DNA of 64,000 bases from Myceligenerans pegani (GTDB lineage: Bacteria; Actinomycetota; Actinomycetes; Actinomycetales; Cellulomonadaceae): positions 62,001-126,000 of the forward strand of contig NZ_JADBGR010000107.1 of the NCBI RefSeq assembly GCF_014892515.1. The letters run 5' to 3'. This document shows positions 42,568-50,229 of the stretch, one piece after another. Every line of letters starts with the position of its first letter. Position 1 is the first letter of the stretch. Position numbers and translations under genes: made by a program. Under the pieces are notes generated by a model. The model worked only from the letters and a program-made list of their open reading frames with translations, ran no database searches and was not told where the DNA came from.

Positions 42568-42605
42568 GCGACACGATCGCGACACGGCGGCGGACCGGGC
42601 GCGAC
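42568..42605 (+). promoter_or_regulatory. GCGACAC repeats, 11-bp phased, between regulator operon and SGNH gene
   Basis: GCGACAC at 42568, GCGACAC at 42579 and GCGAC at 42601. Spacing and distance to the ATG are the same as at 39634-39671. The divergent two-component operon starts 52 bases away, so the site may serve both directions. Confidence 0.6.
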
Positions 42606-42628
42606 GTGGCGGCGGCAGCGTGGACGCC

Positions 42629-43468
42629 ATGAACGACATCACCGGCCGCACGACGACGAACCACGCGACGAACCACGCGACCACCGCGACGGCGCGCGGC
42701 CCGCTCCCCCGGCTCCTGACCCTGGGCGCGGGCGCGCTCCTGCTCGCGTCCACCGCGGCCTGCTCGGCCCCCGGCGGCGCCGGGGAGTGGCCCGACACCG
42801 CGCCGACCGCCCTCGACGCGTCCGGCCCCGGCCTGTCCCGGGTCGTGCTGCTCGGCGACTCCGTCGCGGCGGGGCAGGCCACCCCGCTGCACGCGGCGTT
42901 CGGCTCTGCCGGCGTCGAGTTCAGCTCGATGGCGTCCACGGGCGGCGGGAACGTCGTCGGGCCCAACTCCGAGGAGATCGCGGCCGAGGTCGCCGACCGC
43001 ATCCGCTCGGCGCGGCCGAGCACGGTGATCTACCAGATCACCACGTACGACTGGGGCACGGTCGACGAGCAGCGCGACGCCTACGGGCAGCTGCTCGACA
43101 CGGTGACCGCCGCCGGCGGGAAGCTCGTGCTCGTCACGATGCCGCCGATCCGCGGCGACGAGTTCTACGAGCCCCACCTCGACGAGCTCGCGCACGCCAC
43201 CGAGGCGGCCGCCGAGGTCGCGGACGCCTCCGACGACGCGATCCTGCTCGACGCGAGCGAGGTGTGGGGCGACGAGTTCCGGCGGGAGCGCGACGGGAAC
43301 GTGGACCGCAGCTCCGACGGCACCCACACCTGCCCGCAGGGCGCCGCGCGCTGGACGAACTGGCTGCTGGGCGAGCTCGCGGACACCTACCCGGACTTCA
43401 CGCCGCCTGCGCCCGAGGACTGGGCCGACACAGGCTGGTCCGACGACGCCGAGTTCGTGGGCTGCTGA
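42629..43468 (+). CDS. SGNH/GDSL-hydrolase lipoprotein
   Basis: 279 residues. Signal peptide with a lipobox (LASTAAC, Cys about residue 45). The SGNH block I is VVLLGDSVAAGQ, and the terminal DGTH supplies the Asp-His pair; VIYQITTYDWG replaces the usual GxND block. It probably removes or moves acyl groups on envelope polysaccharide or peptidoglycan. Its promoter carries the phased GCGACAC repeats, so it is a predicted target of the divergent OmpR-type regulator. The last 82 bases overlap the convergent GntR gene. Confidence 0.88.
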   Translation: MNDITGRTTTNHATNHATTATARGPLPRLLTLGAGALLLASTAACSAPGGAGEWPDTAPTALDASGPGLSRVVLLGDSVAAGQATPLHAAFGSAGVEFSSMASTGGGNVVGPNSEEIAAEVADRIRSARPSTVIYQITTYDWGTVDEQRDAYGQLLDTVTAAGGKLVLVTMPPIRGDEFYEPHLDELAHATEAAAEVADASDDAILLDASEVWGDEFRRERDGNVDRSSDGTHTCPQGAARWTNWLLGELADTYPDFTPPAPEDWADTGWSDDAEFVGC

Positions 43469-44169
43469 GCGGAGGAACCCCGCGCGTCGAGTGCCCCGCG
43501 TACCTCGCGGACGATCCGCGCCATCGCCTCCTCGGCCGCCGCCGCGTCGCCGGCGGCCACCGCGTTCGCGACGGCCTCGTGCGCGTCCAGCGCCTCGGCC
43601 TCGGGGTGGACGGGCATGAGGCCGAGGTGCGTGCGCCCGGACAGGACGACGGAGACGACGCCGGCGAGCGCCGCGAACAGCTCGTTCCCGCTGGAGCGCA
43701 GCACGAGCTGGTGCATCCGGATGTCGAGCGCCAGGAACTCCTCGTGGTCGCCCTCGCCGGCCTCGCCGAGGGCCCGCATCCGGCGGGCGATCGCGACGAG
43801 CTCGTCGCGTACCGCCGCCGAGGCTCCCCGCGCCGCGCCCCGGGCGGCGAGCGGTTCCACGGCCTGACGCAGCTCCGTCAGCGAGCGCAGCTGCGCGACG
43901 CGGCCCGGACCGGCGAGCCGCCAGGCGATCACGCGCGAGTCCAGCACGTTCCACTCGTCGTGGCCCAGCACGACGATCCCGACGCGCGGGCCGGACCGCA
44001 CCAGCCCGAGTCCCTCGAGCAGCCGCATCGCCTCGCGCGCGACCGTGCGCGACACGCCGAACTCCGCCCCGATGCCGTCGAGCGTCAGCACGGCCCCGGC
44101 CGGGAGCTCGCCGCTCGTGATGCGGCGGCCCAGGGTGTCGAGCACCGGACTGCGGAGCGCGGAGGGCAT
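43387..44169 (-). CDS. gntR: GntR/FadR-family regulator (FCD domain)
   Basis: 260 residues. N-terminal winged helix (LDTLGRRITSGELPAGAVLTLDGIGAEFGVSRTVAREAMRLLEGLGLV) and a helical FCD ligand domain with likely metal/ligand His residues (RMHQLVLRSSGN, LDAHEAVANAV). TAGACT is six bases before the ATG. It is divergent from gluconokinase, so it is most likely the gluconate regulator. The C-terminal 28 residues (Ser/Gln/Gly-rich) are encoded antisense to the SGNH gene, an unusual extension beyond the FCD fold. Confidence 0.9.
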   Translation of the reverse strand: MPSALRSPVLDTLGRRITSGELPAGAVLTLDGIGAEFGVSRTVAREAMRLLEGLGLVRSGPRVGIVVLGHDEWNVLDSRVIAWRLAGPGRVAQLRSLTELRQAVEPLAARGAARGASAAVRDELVAIARRMRALGEAGEGDHEEFLALDIRMHQLVLRSSGNELFAALAGVVSVVLSGRTHLGLMPVHPEAEALDAHEAVANAVAAGDAAAAEEAMARIVREVRGALDARGSSAQQPTNSASSDQPVSAQSSGAGGVKSG

Positions 44170-44190
44170 CTGCCCAGTCTAGTCCGCAAT

Positions 44191-44206
44191 GGTGACATGA
44201 TTCACC
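44191..44206. promoter_or_regulatory. GntR operator between gntR and gluconokinase
   Basis: GGTGA-N6-TCACC dyad (44191-44206), 22 bases from the gntR start and 46 from gluconokinase. A further tandem ATGGTCC pair lies at 44223-44240. Suits FadR-type GntR binding, which favours short dyads with GGT/ACC ends. Confidence 0.6.
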
Positions 44207-44251
44207 TGCCAATGAGCCGATGAATGGTCCGCCATGGTCCATGATGGGGCC

Positions 44252-44791
44252 ATGGACACCGAAGTCACCGGGACAGCGAGGTCGGGACGCCGGCCGCGGG
44301 CGATCATCGTGATGGGCGTCGCGGGGTCGGGCAAGACGACCGTCGCCGCCCTCCTGGCGGGCCGCCTCGGCGCGACGTTCGCCGAGGGGGACGACTTCCA
44401 CTCGCGCGAGAACGTCGCGAAGATGGCGGCCGGCCACCCGCTGGACGACGAGGACCGCCGCCCGTGGCTGCGCGCGATCCGCGACTGGCTGGCCGAGGAG
44501 CTGGAGGAGGGCCGCACCGCCGTCGTCCCGTGCAGCGCGCTGCGCCGCGAGTACCGCGACCTCCTGCGCACCGCGGGCCGGGCCGGTGAGGTGCGGTTCG
44601 TGCACCTCACCGGCTCCTACGAACTGCTGCGCGAGCGCATCCAGGGCCGCGCCGGGCACTTCATGAAGCCGACCATGCTCGACAGCCAGCTCGCCACCCT
44701 CGAGCCCCTGCGGGACGACGAGCCCGGGATCGCCGTCGACGTGACGCCCCGCCCGGCCGAGATCGTCGACGAGATCGAGCGGCGTCTCTGA
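44252..44791 (+). CDS. gntK: Gluconokinase
   Basis: 179 residues, the usual length for GntK-type gluconokinase. Walker A GVAGSGKTT, then FAEGDDFHSRENVAKMAAGHPLDDEDRRPWL, the signature of the family, CSALRREYRD and GHFMKPTMLDSQ. It phosphorylates gluconate to 6-phosphogluconate with ATP, feeding the pentose phosphate route. ATG 44252 is preferred to 44234 because CATGAT lies six bases before it. No gluconate permease is adjacent. Confidence 0.94.
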   Translation: MDTEVTGTARSGRRPRAIIVMGVAGSGKTTVAALLAGRLGATFAEGDDFHSRENVAKMAAGHPLDDEDRRPWLRAIRDWLAEELEEGRTAVVPCSALRREYRDLLRTAGRAGEVRFVHLTGSYELLRERIQGRAGHFMKPTMLDSQLATLEPLRDDEPGIAVDVTPRPAEIVDEIERRL

Positions 44792-44811
44792 GCCGGGATG
44801 CGGCCGGCCTC

Positions 44812-45558
44812 TCAGACCTTCCTGCGGTAGGTGCGCAGTGCCAGCACGTAGCACAGCGCCCCGATGCCGACGATCCACGCCAGCGCGATCCAGATGTCGT
44901 CGCCGACCGGCTGTCCCTCGAACAGCGCCCGCAGCGTCTCGACCACCGAGGTGACCGGCTGGTTCTCGGCGAACCAGCGGACCGGGCCCGGCATCGAGTC
45001 CGTGGGGGCGAACGCGGAGCTGAGGAACGGCAGGAAGATCAGCGGGTAGGAGAACGCGCCGGCGCCCTCCATGGTGGTGGCGGTCAGGCCCGGGATGACC
45101 GACATCCAGGTCAGGGCCAGCGTGAACAGCGCGAGGACCCCGAGGGCGGCCAGCCAGTCGAGCAGGCTCGCCTCCGGACGGAAGCCCATCGCGAACGCGA
45201 TGCCGACGATGAGCACGGCGGTGACCGCGTTCGAGACCAGCGAGGTCAGCACGTGCGACCACAGCACCGCCGAGCGCGAGATCGGCATGGTGGCGAGCCG
45301 GGCCGTGATGCCCTTGCTGGTGTCGTTGAAGATCCGCAGGGCCGTGTACGCCACGCTGGACGCGATGGTGATGAGCAGGATGCCGGGCAGCAGGTAGTTG
45401 GTGTAGTTGGCACCGCCGGTCTCGATCGCCCCGCCGAACACGTACCGGAACAGCAGGAAGATCGCGATCGGGGTGATGGCGACGGTGATGATCGTGTCCG
45501 GGCTGCGCAGGATCTGCTTCATCAGGCGCCCGGTGAGCGTGGAGGTGTCGCGAAGCAT
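44812..45558 (-). CDS. ABC-2 type exporter permease (DrrB-like)
   Basis: 248 residues with six membrane helices. The entrance TGRLMKQILRSPDTIITVAITPIAIFLLFRYVFGG and the central NYTNYLLPGILLITIASSVAYTALRIFNDTSKGITARLATMPISRSAVLWSH are characteristic of DrrB-family daunorubicin-type exporters. Its start ATG overlaps the ATPase stop by one base. It exports a lipophilic drug or lipid; the substrate is unknown. Confidence 0.92.
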   Translation of the reverse strand: MLRDTSTLTGRLMKQILRSPDTIITVAITPIAIFLLFRYVFGGAIETGGANYTNYLLPGILLITIASSVAYTALRIFNDTSKGITARLATMPISRSAVLWSHVLTSLVSNAVTAVLIVGIAFAMGFRPEASLLDWLAALGVLALFTLALTWMSVIPGLTATTMEGAGAFSYPLIFLPFLSSAFAPTDSMPGPVRWFAENQPVTSVVETLRALFEGQPVGDDIWIALAWIVGIGALCYVLALRTYRRKV

Positions 45559-46331
45559 CAGTTCGCCTCCTTCTTTCCGATGATGGCGAGGAAGATCTCC
45601 TCGAGGGTGGGCTGCTTCTCGACGTACACGACCTTGGCCGGCGGGAACATCGTCTTCAGCTCGGCGAGCGTGCCGTTCGCGATGATCGTTCCGCCGTGCA
45701 GGATCGCGATGCGGTTCGCGAGCTGCTCGGCCTCCTCCAGGTACTGGGTCGTGAGCAGGATCGTGGTGCCGTTGTCGGCCAGGCCCTTGACCGTCCGCCA
45801 GACCTCGATCCGCGCCTCCGGGTCGAGGCCGGTGGTGGGCTCGTCGAGGAAGATGATCTCCGGCGAGCCGACCAGGCTCATGGCGATGTCGAGGCGGCGC
45901 CTCATGCCGCCGGAGTAGGTGGCGGCGCGGCGGTCCGCGGCGTCGGTCAGGCCGAACTGCGCGAGCAGGCCGGTGGCGACCGTCCTCGGGCCCGGGACCC
46001 GGCGCAGCCGCGCGATGAGCTCGAGGTTCTCGCGGCCGGTCAGCACCTCGTCGACGGCGGCGAACTGCCCCGTCAGCGAGATGGAGCGGCGGACGTCCTC
46101 GGGCCGCGCGACGACGTCGTGGCCGTTCAGGGTGGCCGTGCCGGCGTCGGGCCGCAGGAGCGTCGAGCAGATGTTCACCGTCGTGGTCTTGCCGGCGCCG
46201 TTCGAGCCGAGCAGGGCGAAGATCTCGCCGCGCCGGACGTCGAAGGTGACGCCGCCCAGGACCTCGTTGTCGCCGAACGACTTTCTCAGGCCGACGACGT
46301 CGATCGCCGGCGTGGACGCAGGGCTTCGCAT
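45558..46331 (-). CDS. ABC-2 type ATP-binding protein (DrrA-like)
   Basis: 257 residues: Walker A GSNGAGKTT, Q-loop TGQFAAVDEVLTGRENL, signature YSGGMRRRLDIAMSL, Walker B IIFLDEPTTGLDP and switch TQYLEEAE. The TGQFAAVDEVLTGRENL and C-terminal PTLEEIFLA are typical of DrrA-type ATPases, though it is shorter than DrrA. GGAGGAATC precedes the ATG, a standard ribosome site. The gene is 122 bases after DUF4097 and precedes its permease. Confidence 0.93.
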   Translation of the reverse strand: MRSPASTPAIDVVGLRKSFGDNEVLGGVTFDVRRGEIFALLGSNGAGKTTTVNICSTLLRPDAGTATLNGHDVVARPEDVRRSISLTGQFAAVDEVLTGRENLELIARLRRVPGPRTVATGLLAQFGLTDAADRRAATYSGGMRRRLDIAMSLVGSPEIIFLDEPTTGLDPEARIEVWRTVKGLADNGTTILLTTQYLEEAEQLANRIAILHGGTIIANGTLAELKTMFPPAKVVYVEKQPTLEEIFLAIIGKKEAN

Positions 46332-46453
46332 GATTCCTCCAGATAGGTCAGAGCTGTTTCCGGGCGCGCTCGGGTCAGGGCGGGCGGGTGGCTATCGGTC
46401 GGGGGTGAGCGGCGGGTCGGGTCAGGAACGGCGGGCCGTTCGCCGGGGCACGC

Positions 46454-47296
46454 TCAGGGGCGGCGGATGATGATCTCGCCGTACCCGGTATGGGCGTGGA
46501 CCTCGGCGGTGGCCTCTCCCTCGACGGGAGCGGCGGCGGGTGTGAGCTGGTTGCGGACGGCTCCGTGCTCCGAGGCGACGTCGAGGAACGCGGCCGTCCC
46601 CTCGGGCACGCCGACCTCGATCGAGCCGTAGGACGTGCTGAGCGTGACGCTGCCGGACACGACGTTGTTGACGCGGATGCCGGAGTGCGCCGACTTCGCG
46701 GTGAGCGTGCCGCGCACGCGGCTCACCGCGATCTCGGCGTGGGCCCCGGTCACGTCCAGCGACCCGATGACGTCGCCGACGGTAACGGTGCCGTTGGTCG
46801 CCCGGACCGAGCCCTCGCCCGTGAACTCGTCGATGCGCACCGAGCCGGCGCTCACCCTCAGGTCGGCGGCGTCGACGGTCCGGCCGACGACGGCGTTGCC
46901 GGCCGAGACCTTGAGGTCGATGCGGTCCACCTCCTCGACGCGGGCATCGCCGGCGGAGGCGGTGAGCTCGACGGTACCGAGCGACCCCTCAGCGAAGAAC
47001 GAGCCGACCTTGCCCCGGACGTCGGAGCCCTCGGGCAGCTCGACCGTGACGTCGGCGGTGCCCGCGGCGAACGGGAGGACCCACTGCTTCCAGGAGCCGG
47101 GGTAGGTGATCTCGACGGCCTCGCCGTCGCGCTGGACGCGCACCTCCTCCGCGGCGCGCACGCTGCCGGACTTGGCGGGGTCCGTCGGCAGGACGGTGAC
47201 GACGACGTCGTCCCGCTCGCCCGCGACGACGCGCAGGTTGCCGAAGGGCACGTCGACGCGGATCGGGACGGGACCGGGAGCGGGGAAAGTGGGCAT
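46454..47296 (-). CDS. DUF4097 beta-helix protein (cytosolic form)
   Basis: 280 residues, DUF4097/LiaG-type parallel beta helix with no signal peptide or membrane helix. Coils repeat VELTASAGDARVEEV, LKVSAGNAVVGRTV, LRVSAGSVRIDEF, VRATNGTVTVGDV, IRVNNVVSGSVTLSTSYGSIEVGV. GGAGG lies nine bases before the ATG. It sits between the RHH regulator and the DrrAB-like transporter, with TGGTGTC repeats before it. Such proteins often accompany envelope-stress regulators; mechanism unknown. Confidence 0.85.
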   Translation of the reverse strand: MPTFPAPGPVPIRVDVPFGNLRVVAGERDDVVVTVLPTDPAKSGSVRAAEEVRVQRDGEAVEITYPGSWKQWVLPFAAGTADVTVELPEGSDVRGKVGSFFAEGSLGTVELTASAGDARVEEVDRIDLKVSAGNAVVGRTVDAADLRVSAGSVRIDEFTGEGSVRATNGTVTVGDVIGSLDVTGAHAEIAVSRVRGTLTAKSAHSGIRVNNVVSGSVTLSTSYGSIEVGVPEGTAAFLDVASEHGAVRNQLTPAAAPVEGEATAEVHAHTGYGEIIIRRP

Positions 47297-47312
47297 GGCG
47301 GACCTCCGGGAG

Positions 47313-47364
47313 TGGTGTCGGTATGGTGTCAGGTGGACCGGGTGTGGTGTCGCGGCGGGTGTCA
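47313..47364 (-). promoter_or_regulatory. Four TGGTGTC repeats before DUF4097
   Basis: TGGTGTC at 47313, TGGTGTCA at 47324 and TGGTGTC at 47345, plus GGGTGTCA at 47357: four directly repeated half-sites, first two 11 bases apart, in the 65-base gap between the RHH gene and DUF4097. The same half-site forms the palindrome before the RHH gene. Confidence 0.7.
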
Positions 47365-47871
47365 GCGCACCCAGCCGGTGTGCCGGTTGCGCCCGCGCCG
47401 CTCGGACCCGCTCTCGGGCGCCGGGTTGTCGGCGGACGGGTCGAGCGCCGCGGCGACCGCGCGCACGAGCCAGGTGTTGACCGAGACGCCGTCGCGGGCG
47501 GCGGCGACCTCGACCTGCGCCTTGAGGCGATCGGGCAGGCGCAGGGTGGTACGGGAGGTGGCGGCGCCCTCGAGGTCGGCAGCCGGCGCGGCGGGCGCCG
47601 TGGCCGGTGCGGAGGGCGCGGCCTGCGCGGCAGGCGGCACGACGACGAACTCTGGGTCACCCCCGCGCAGCCGCACGTCGACCGAGCCGGGCGCGAGCTC
47701 GGCGGAGATCTCGCCGGCGGCCTCGGAGAGCGCGTCGAGCAGCACGAGCCGCACGGCGGCGTCGAGCGGCGCGGTCAGGCGCCGGGCGAGCTGCCGGGCG
47801 TCCTCACCCGCGGCGTCGGCCGCGACGGCGAGCCGCTGCTGGAGGTCGTCGACGTGGTGCGTGATGTCCAT
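47362..47871 (-). CDS. Ribbon-helix-helix regulator with extended N-terminus
   Basis: 169 residues. The C-terminal third is a ribbon-helix-helix DNA-binding domain (SRTTLRLPDRLKAQVEVAAARDGVSVNTWLVRAVAAAL). The N-terminal 65 residues are predicted helical with heptad-like hydrophobics (ITHHVDDLQQRLAVAADAAGEDARQLARRL), so could be an oligomerisation domain, followed by an Ala/Pro linker. CATAGT lies six bases before the ATG. The promoter holds TGGTGTCA half-sites, and so does the gap to the next gene: an autoregulated repressor of the DUF4097-ABC operon is likely. It resembles antitoxins but no toxin is nearby. Confidence 0.85.
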   Translation of the reverse strand: MDITHHVDDLQQRLAVAADAAGEDARQLARRLTAPLDAAVRLVLLDALSEAAGEISAELAPGSVDVRLRGGDPEFVVVPPAAQAAPSAPATAPAAPAADLEGAATSRTTLRLPDRLKAQVEVAAARDGVSVNTWLVRAVAAALDPSADNPAPESGSERRGRNRHTGWVR

Positions 47872-47932
47872 GGCACCACTATGACACCATCTGTGGTGTC
47901 AGCGCAAGCCCCAGTGGTGTCGCCTGACATCA
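47871..47932 (-). promoter_or_regulatory. TGGTGTCA operator array of the RHH gene
   Basis: TGACACCATCTGTGGTGTCA (47882-47901) is a perfect 8-4-8 palindrome overlapping the -10 box (CATAGT, 47878-47883). A related half-site TGGCACCA is at 47871, TGGTGTC at 47915 and TGACATCA at 47925. RHH proteins bind such short phased half-sites in tandem dimers. Confidence 0.8.
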
Positions 47933-48517
47933 CACCCCCGGCGCCGCCAGCCGCCGCGCCGCGGCCACGACTGCGGCCCGCCGCCGGGCGGCGTCGTCCG
48001 GCTCGGTCCCGGTGACCATGCGGGCGACGTGCGGGGACGCCGACCACCAGTTGGCGAGGGCCATGATCGCGTAGACGAGCATGCCGGGTTCGAGGTCGTC
48101 GCGCAGCACCCCGGCCTCCTGCGCCCTGGCGAAGACGTCGACCTTCGCCGCGTAGTGGGCCCGGCGCGCCTCCTCCTCGGGCACCTCGCCCGGAACCGTG
48201 AGCCCCTCCCACAGCAGCAGGCGCGCCAGCTCCGGGTGGACCTGGTGGTAGTCGAAGATCCGCCCGGCGTAGTCGCCGATCGGGTCCGCTGCGGCGGGGT
48301 CGAAGGCGACCTCGCCGGCGATGCGCTCGCTCTCCACCGCGAGCACCTTCTTGAACAGCGCGTACTTGTTCCCGAAGTAGTTGTAGACCCGCTCCTTGTT
48401 GACACCGGAACGCCGGGCGATCCGGTCGACCGTGGTGCCCGCGGGTCCGTGCTCGGCGAACTCCGCGAGCGCCGCGTCGAGGATCTTCCGCCGGGTGGCC
48501 GCCGTGTCCCATGCCAT
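47930..48517 (-). CDS. TetR-family repressor of the MFS gene
   Basis: 195 residues. Helix-turn-helix ILDAALAEFAEHGPAGTTVDRIARRSGVNKERVYNYFGNK, then a ligand domain with many Trp/Tyr (LFDYHQVHPELARLLLWEG). TAGGAT is six bases before the ATG. It is divergent from the MFS transporter, with two identical dyads between. Confidence 0.93.
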   Translation of the reverse strand: MAWDTAATRRKILDAALAEFAEHGPAGTTVDRIARRSGVNKERVYNYFGNKYALFKKVLAVESERIAGEVAFDPAAADPIGDYAGRIFDYHQVHPELARLLLWEGLTVPGEVPEEEARRAHYAAKVDVFARAQEAGVLRDDLEPGMLVYAIMALANWWSASPHVARMVTGTEPDDAARRRAAVVAAARRLAAPGV

Positions 48518-48531
48518 CCCGCCATCCTAAT

Positions 48532-48584
48532 TCCAACTTGCACGTTGGACATGTGGCGTGCCAGACTCCAACTCAATCGTTGGA
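48532..48584. promoter_or_regulatory. Two identical TetR operators TCCAAC-N6-GTTGGA
   Basis: TCCAACttgcacGTTGGA (48532-48549) and TCCAACtcaatcGTTGGA (48567-48584): perfect 6-6-6 dyads, 35 bases between centres, in the gap between the TetR gene and the MFS gene. The first covers the region just upstream of the tetR -10; the second ends 17 bases before the MFS start, next to the ribosome site GAGGAGG. Confidence 0.85.
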
Positions 48585-48601
48585 TTTCTCGAGGAGGACC
48601 A

Positions 48602-49816
48602 GTGAGTGCTCCGCTCACCGTCGACGTCGTTCGGACGCCGGCACGCACCACCCGATTCACCGGGCCCGTCCCGGTCACCGCCGTTCTCATGGCGGCCGTC
48701 CTGCTGACCGTGTCCCACCTGTACGTCACCATCCCCCTGGTGTCCGACGTCGCCGGAAGCCTCGGCACGACCGTCACGACGGCCGCCTGGATCGGCAGCG
48801 CCTTCGGGCTCGCCTTCGCCGTGGGGAATCTCGTCTTCCCCACGCTGTCCGACCACGTCGACCCCCGGGCCGTCATGACCTTCGGACTGATCGCCGTCGC
48901 CGTCACCGACCTGGCGGCCGGGTTCGCCCCGAACGTGGAGAGCCTCGTCACGGCGCGCACGGTCCAGGGCTTCGTGGCGCCCGCGCTCCCTCCGGTCGCC
49001 CTCGCCTACCTGCCCCGGGTGCTGCCCGAACGGGTTCGCGCGACGGCGCTCGCGGTGCTGTCCACGTCGTACCTGCTGTCGGGGATCGTCGGCCAGGCGT
49101 GGGGGCTGCTCCTGGAACCGGCGGGCTGGAACTGGGCGCTGTGGGGCCTGGCCCCGCTCCTGGCCGTGGCCGCGTTCCTGATCCCGCGCCTGCCTGCCGC
49201 CGAGAGGTCCGCGGCGGCCGGCTCGCCGGGCCGCGCGCTCGCCACGATGGTCGGGATGTTCCGGCGCCCGCAGATCCTGGTCGCGTACACCGCGGCGCTG
49301 ACCCTCCTGCTCACGTTCGTGGGCATGTACGTCGCGCTCGAGGCCCACAGCGCCGAGCTCGGCGCTACGGGCCCGGTCACCGGCCTGCTGCTGCGGCTGC
49401 CCGGGCTCCCCGGCATCGTGCTCGGCGCGTTCGCCGGGGTGTTCGTCCGCCGCTGGGGCCCGCACCGCACCGCGGGGGTGGCCTTCCTGGGCGCCGCCGC
49501 CGGGCTCGCGATCGAGGCGCTGGGCGGACCCGTCTGGGTGACCCTGGCCGGCAGCGCCGTCTTCGTGGCGGGACTGGCCGTCGTCGTCCCCGCGGCGGTC
49601 ACCGTCGTCGGGACGGCCAGCGGTCAGGCCCGGGGCGCGGGGATGGCCGGGTACGCCTTCCTCATCGGGGTCGGCGCGAGCCTCGGGCCCCTGCTGGCCG
49701 GGGCGCTGGCCGGAGCGGGGTTCGGCGTGACCTGCTGGGTGCTGGCGGCGGTGCTGCTGGTTCCCGCGGCCACGTTCCTGATCGGCGGGCGCCGCGCCGG
49801 CGCGGTCACTCGATGA
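48602..49816 (+). CDS. MFS transporter (DHA1-like)
   Basis: 404 residues with 12 hydrophobic segments. The motif-A region is NLVFPTLSDHVDPRAVMTF, a degraded form of GxLaDrxGrkxxl. It probably exports a drug that releases the TetR repressor. GTG at 48602 is chosen with GAGGAGG nine bases upstream; no in-frame ATG precedes the first helix. The gene ends inside the convergent SnoaL gene by 11 bases. Confidence 0.9.
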   Translation: MSAPLTVDVVRTPARTTRFTGPVPVTAVLMAAVLLTVSHLYVTIPLVSDVAGSLGTTVTTAAWIGSAFGLAFAVGNLVFPTLSDHVDPRAVMTFGLIAVAVTDLAAGFAPNVESLVTARTVQGFVAPALPPVALAYLPRVLPERVRATALAVLSTSYLLSGIVGQAWGLLLEPAGWNWALWGLAPLLAVAAFLIPRLPAAERSAAAGSPGRALATMVGMFRRPQILVAYTAALTLLLTFVGMYVALEAHSAELGATGPVTGLLLRLPGLPGIVLGAFAGVFVRRWGPHRTAGVAFLGAAAGLAIEALGGPVWVTLAGSAVFVAGLAVVVPAAVTVVGTASGQARGAGMAGYAFLIGVGASLGPLLAGALAGAGFGVTCWVLAAVLLVPAATFLIGGRRAGAVTR

Positions 49817-50132
49817 CGACGCGTGCGACCTTGCCGTCGCGCAGGTGGAACTTCAGCGGACCGGTCCCGTTGAACCGGTTGCCGCTCACCTTCAGCGTCA
49901 CGACGTGCTCGTCCGCGCTCTGGCCGTCCTCGCGCGAGACGACCTCGAAGCGGCTCTCCATGCCGATGTTGTCGGTCTGGTTCCACTCCGCGACGCCCTC
50001 GATGCCGTGGAACTCACGTCCCCAGTCGTACAGGTAGGCGTCGTCGGTGAACACGGCCAGGAAACGGTCGGTGTCGGCCGCGTTGGTCGCGTCGACGAAC
50101 TCCTGGATCGGGGCGGGCAGTTCGGTGGTCAT
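49806..50132 (-). CDS. SnoaL-like / NTF2-fold protein
   Basis: 108 residues: IQEFVDATNAADTDRFLAVFTDDAYLYDWGREFHGIEGVAEW is the classical SnoaL-like start, followed by a beta sheet with HVVTLKVSGNRFNGTGPLKFHLRDGKVARVVIE. GGAGAC lies just upstream of the ATG at 50132 (short ribosome site). Upstream is a TACCGT -10 box (minus strand, about 50175) and a GGGAGTCCC dyad near 50204. Function unknown. Confidence 0.85.
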   Translation of the reverse strand: MTTELPAPIQEFVDATNAADTDRFLAVFTDDAYLYDWGREFHGIEGVAEWNQTDNIGMESRFEVVSREDGQSADEHVVTLKVSGNRFNGTGPLKFHLRDGKVARVVIE

Positions 50133-50229
50133 CGTCTCCTCCAAGGTGCGGGGCCGTCCGGTGCACACACGACGGTAGGGGGCCCGCGCGGCCGGTTCCA
50201 GGGACTCCCACTCTCCCCCAGGAGCGCGT

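Noticed and set aside
42266-45262. A 998-codon minus-strand frame
   Set aside because: It runs through the antisense of the SGNH, gntK and ABC genes with no recognisable domain; typical GC-skewed third-position artefact.
47362-47871. Toxin-antitoxin system at the RHH gene
   Set aside because: No toxin-sized partner gene is adjacent; its neighbours are a DUF4097 protein and a TetR regulator.
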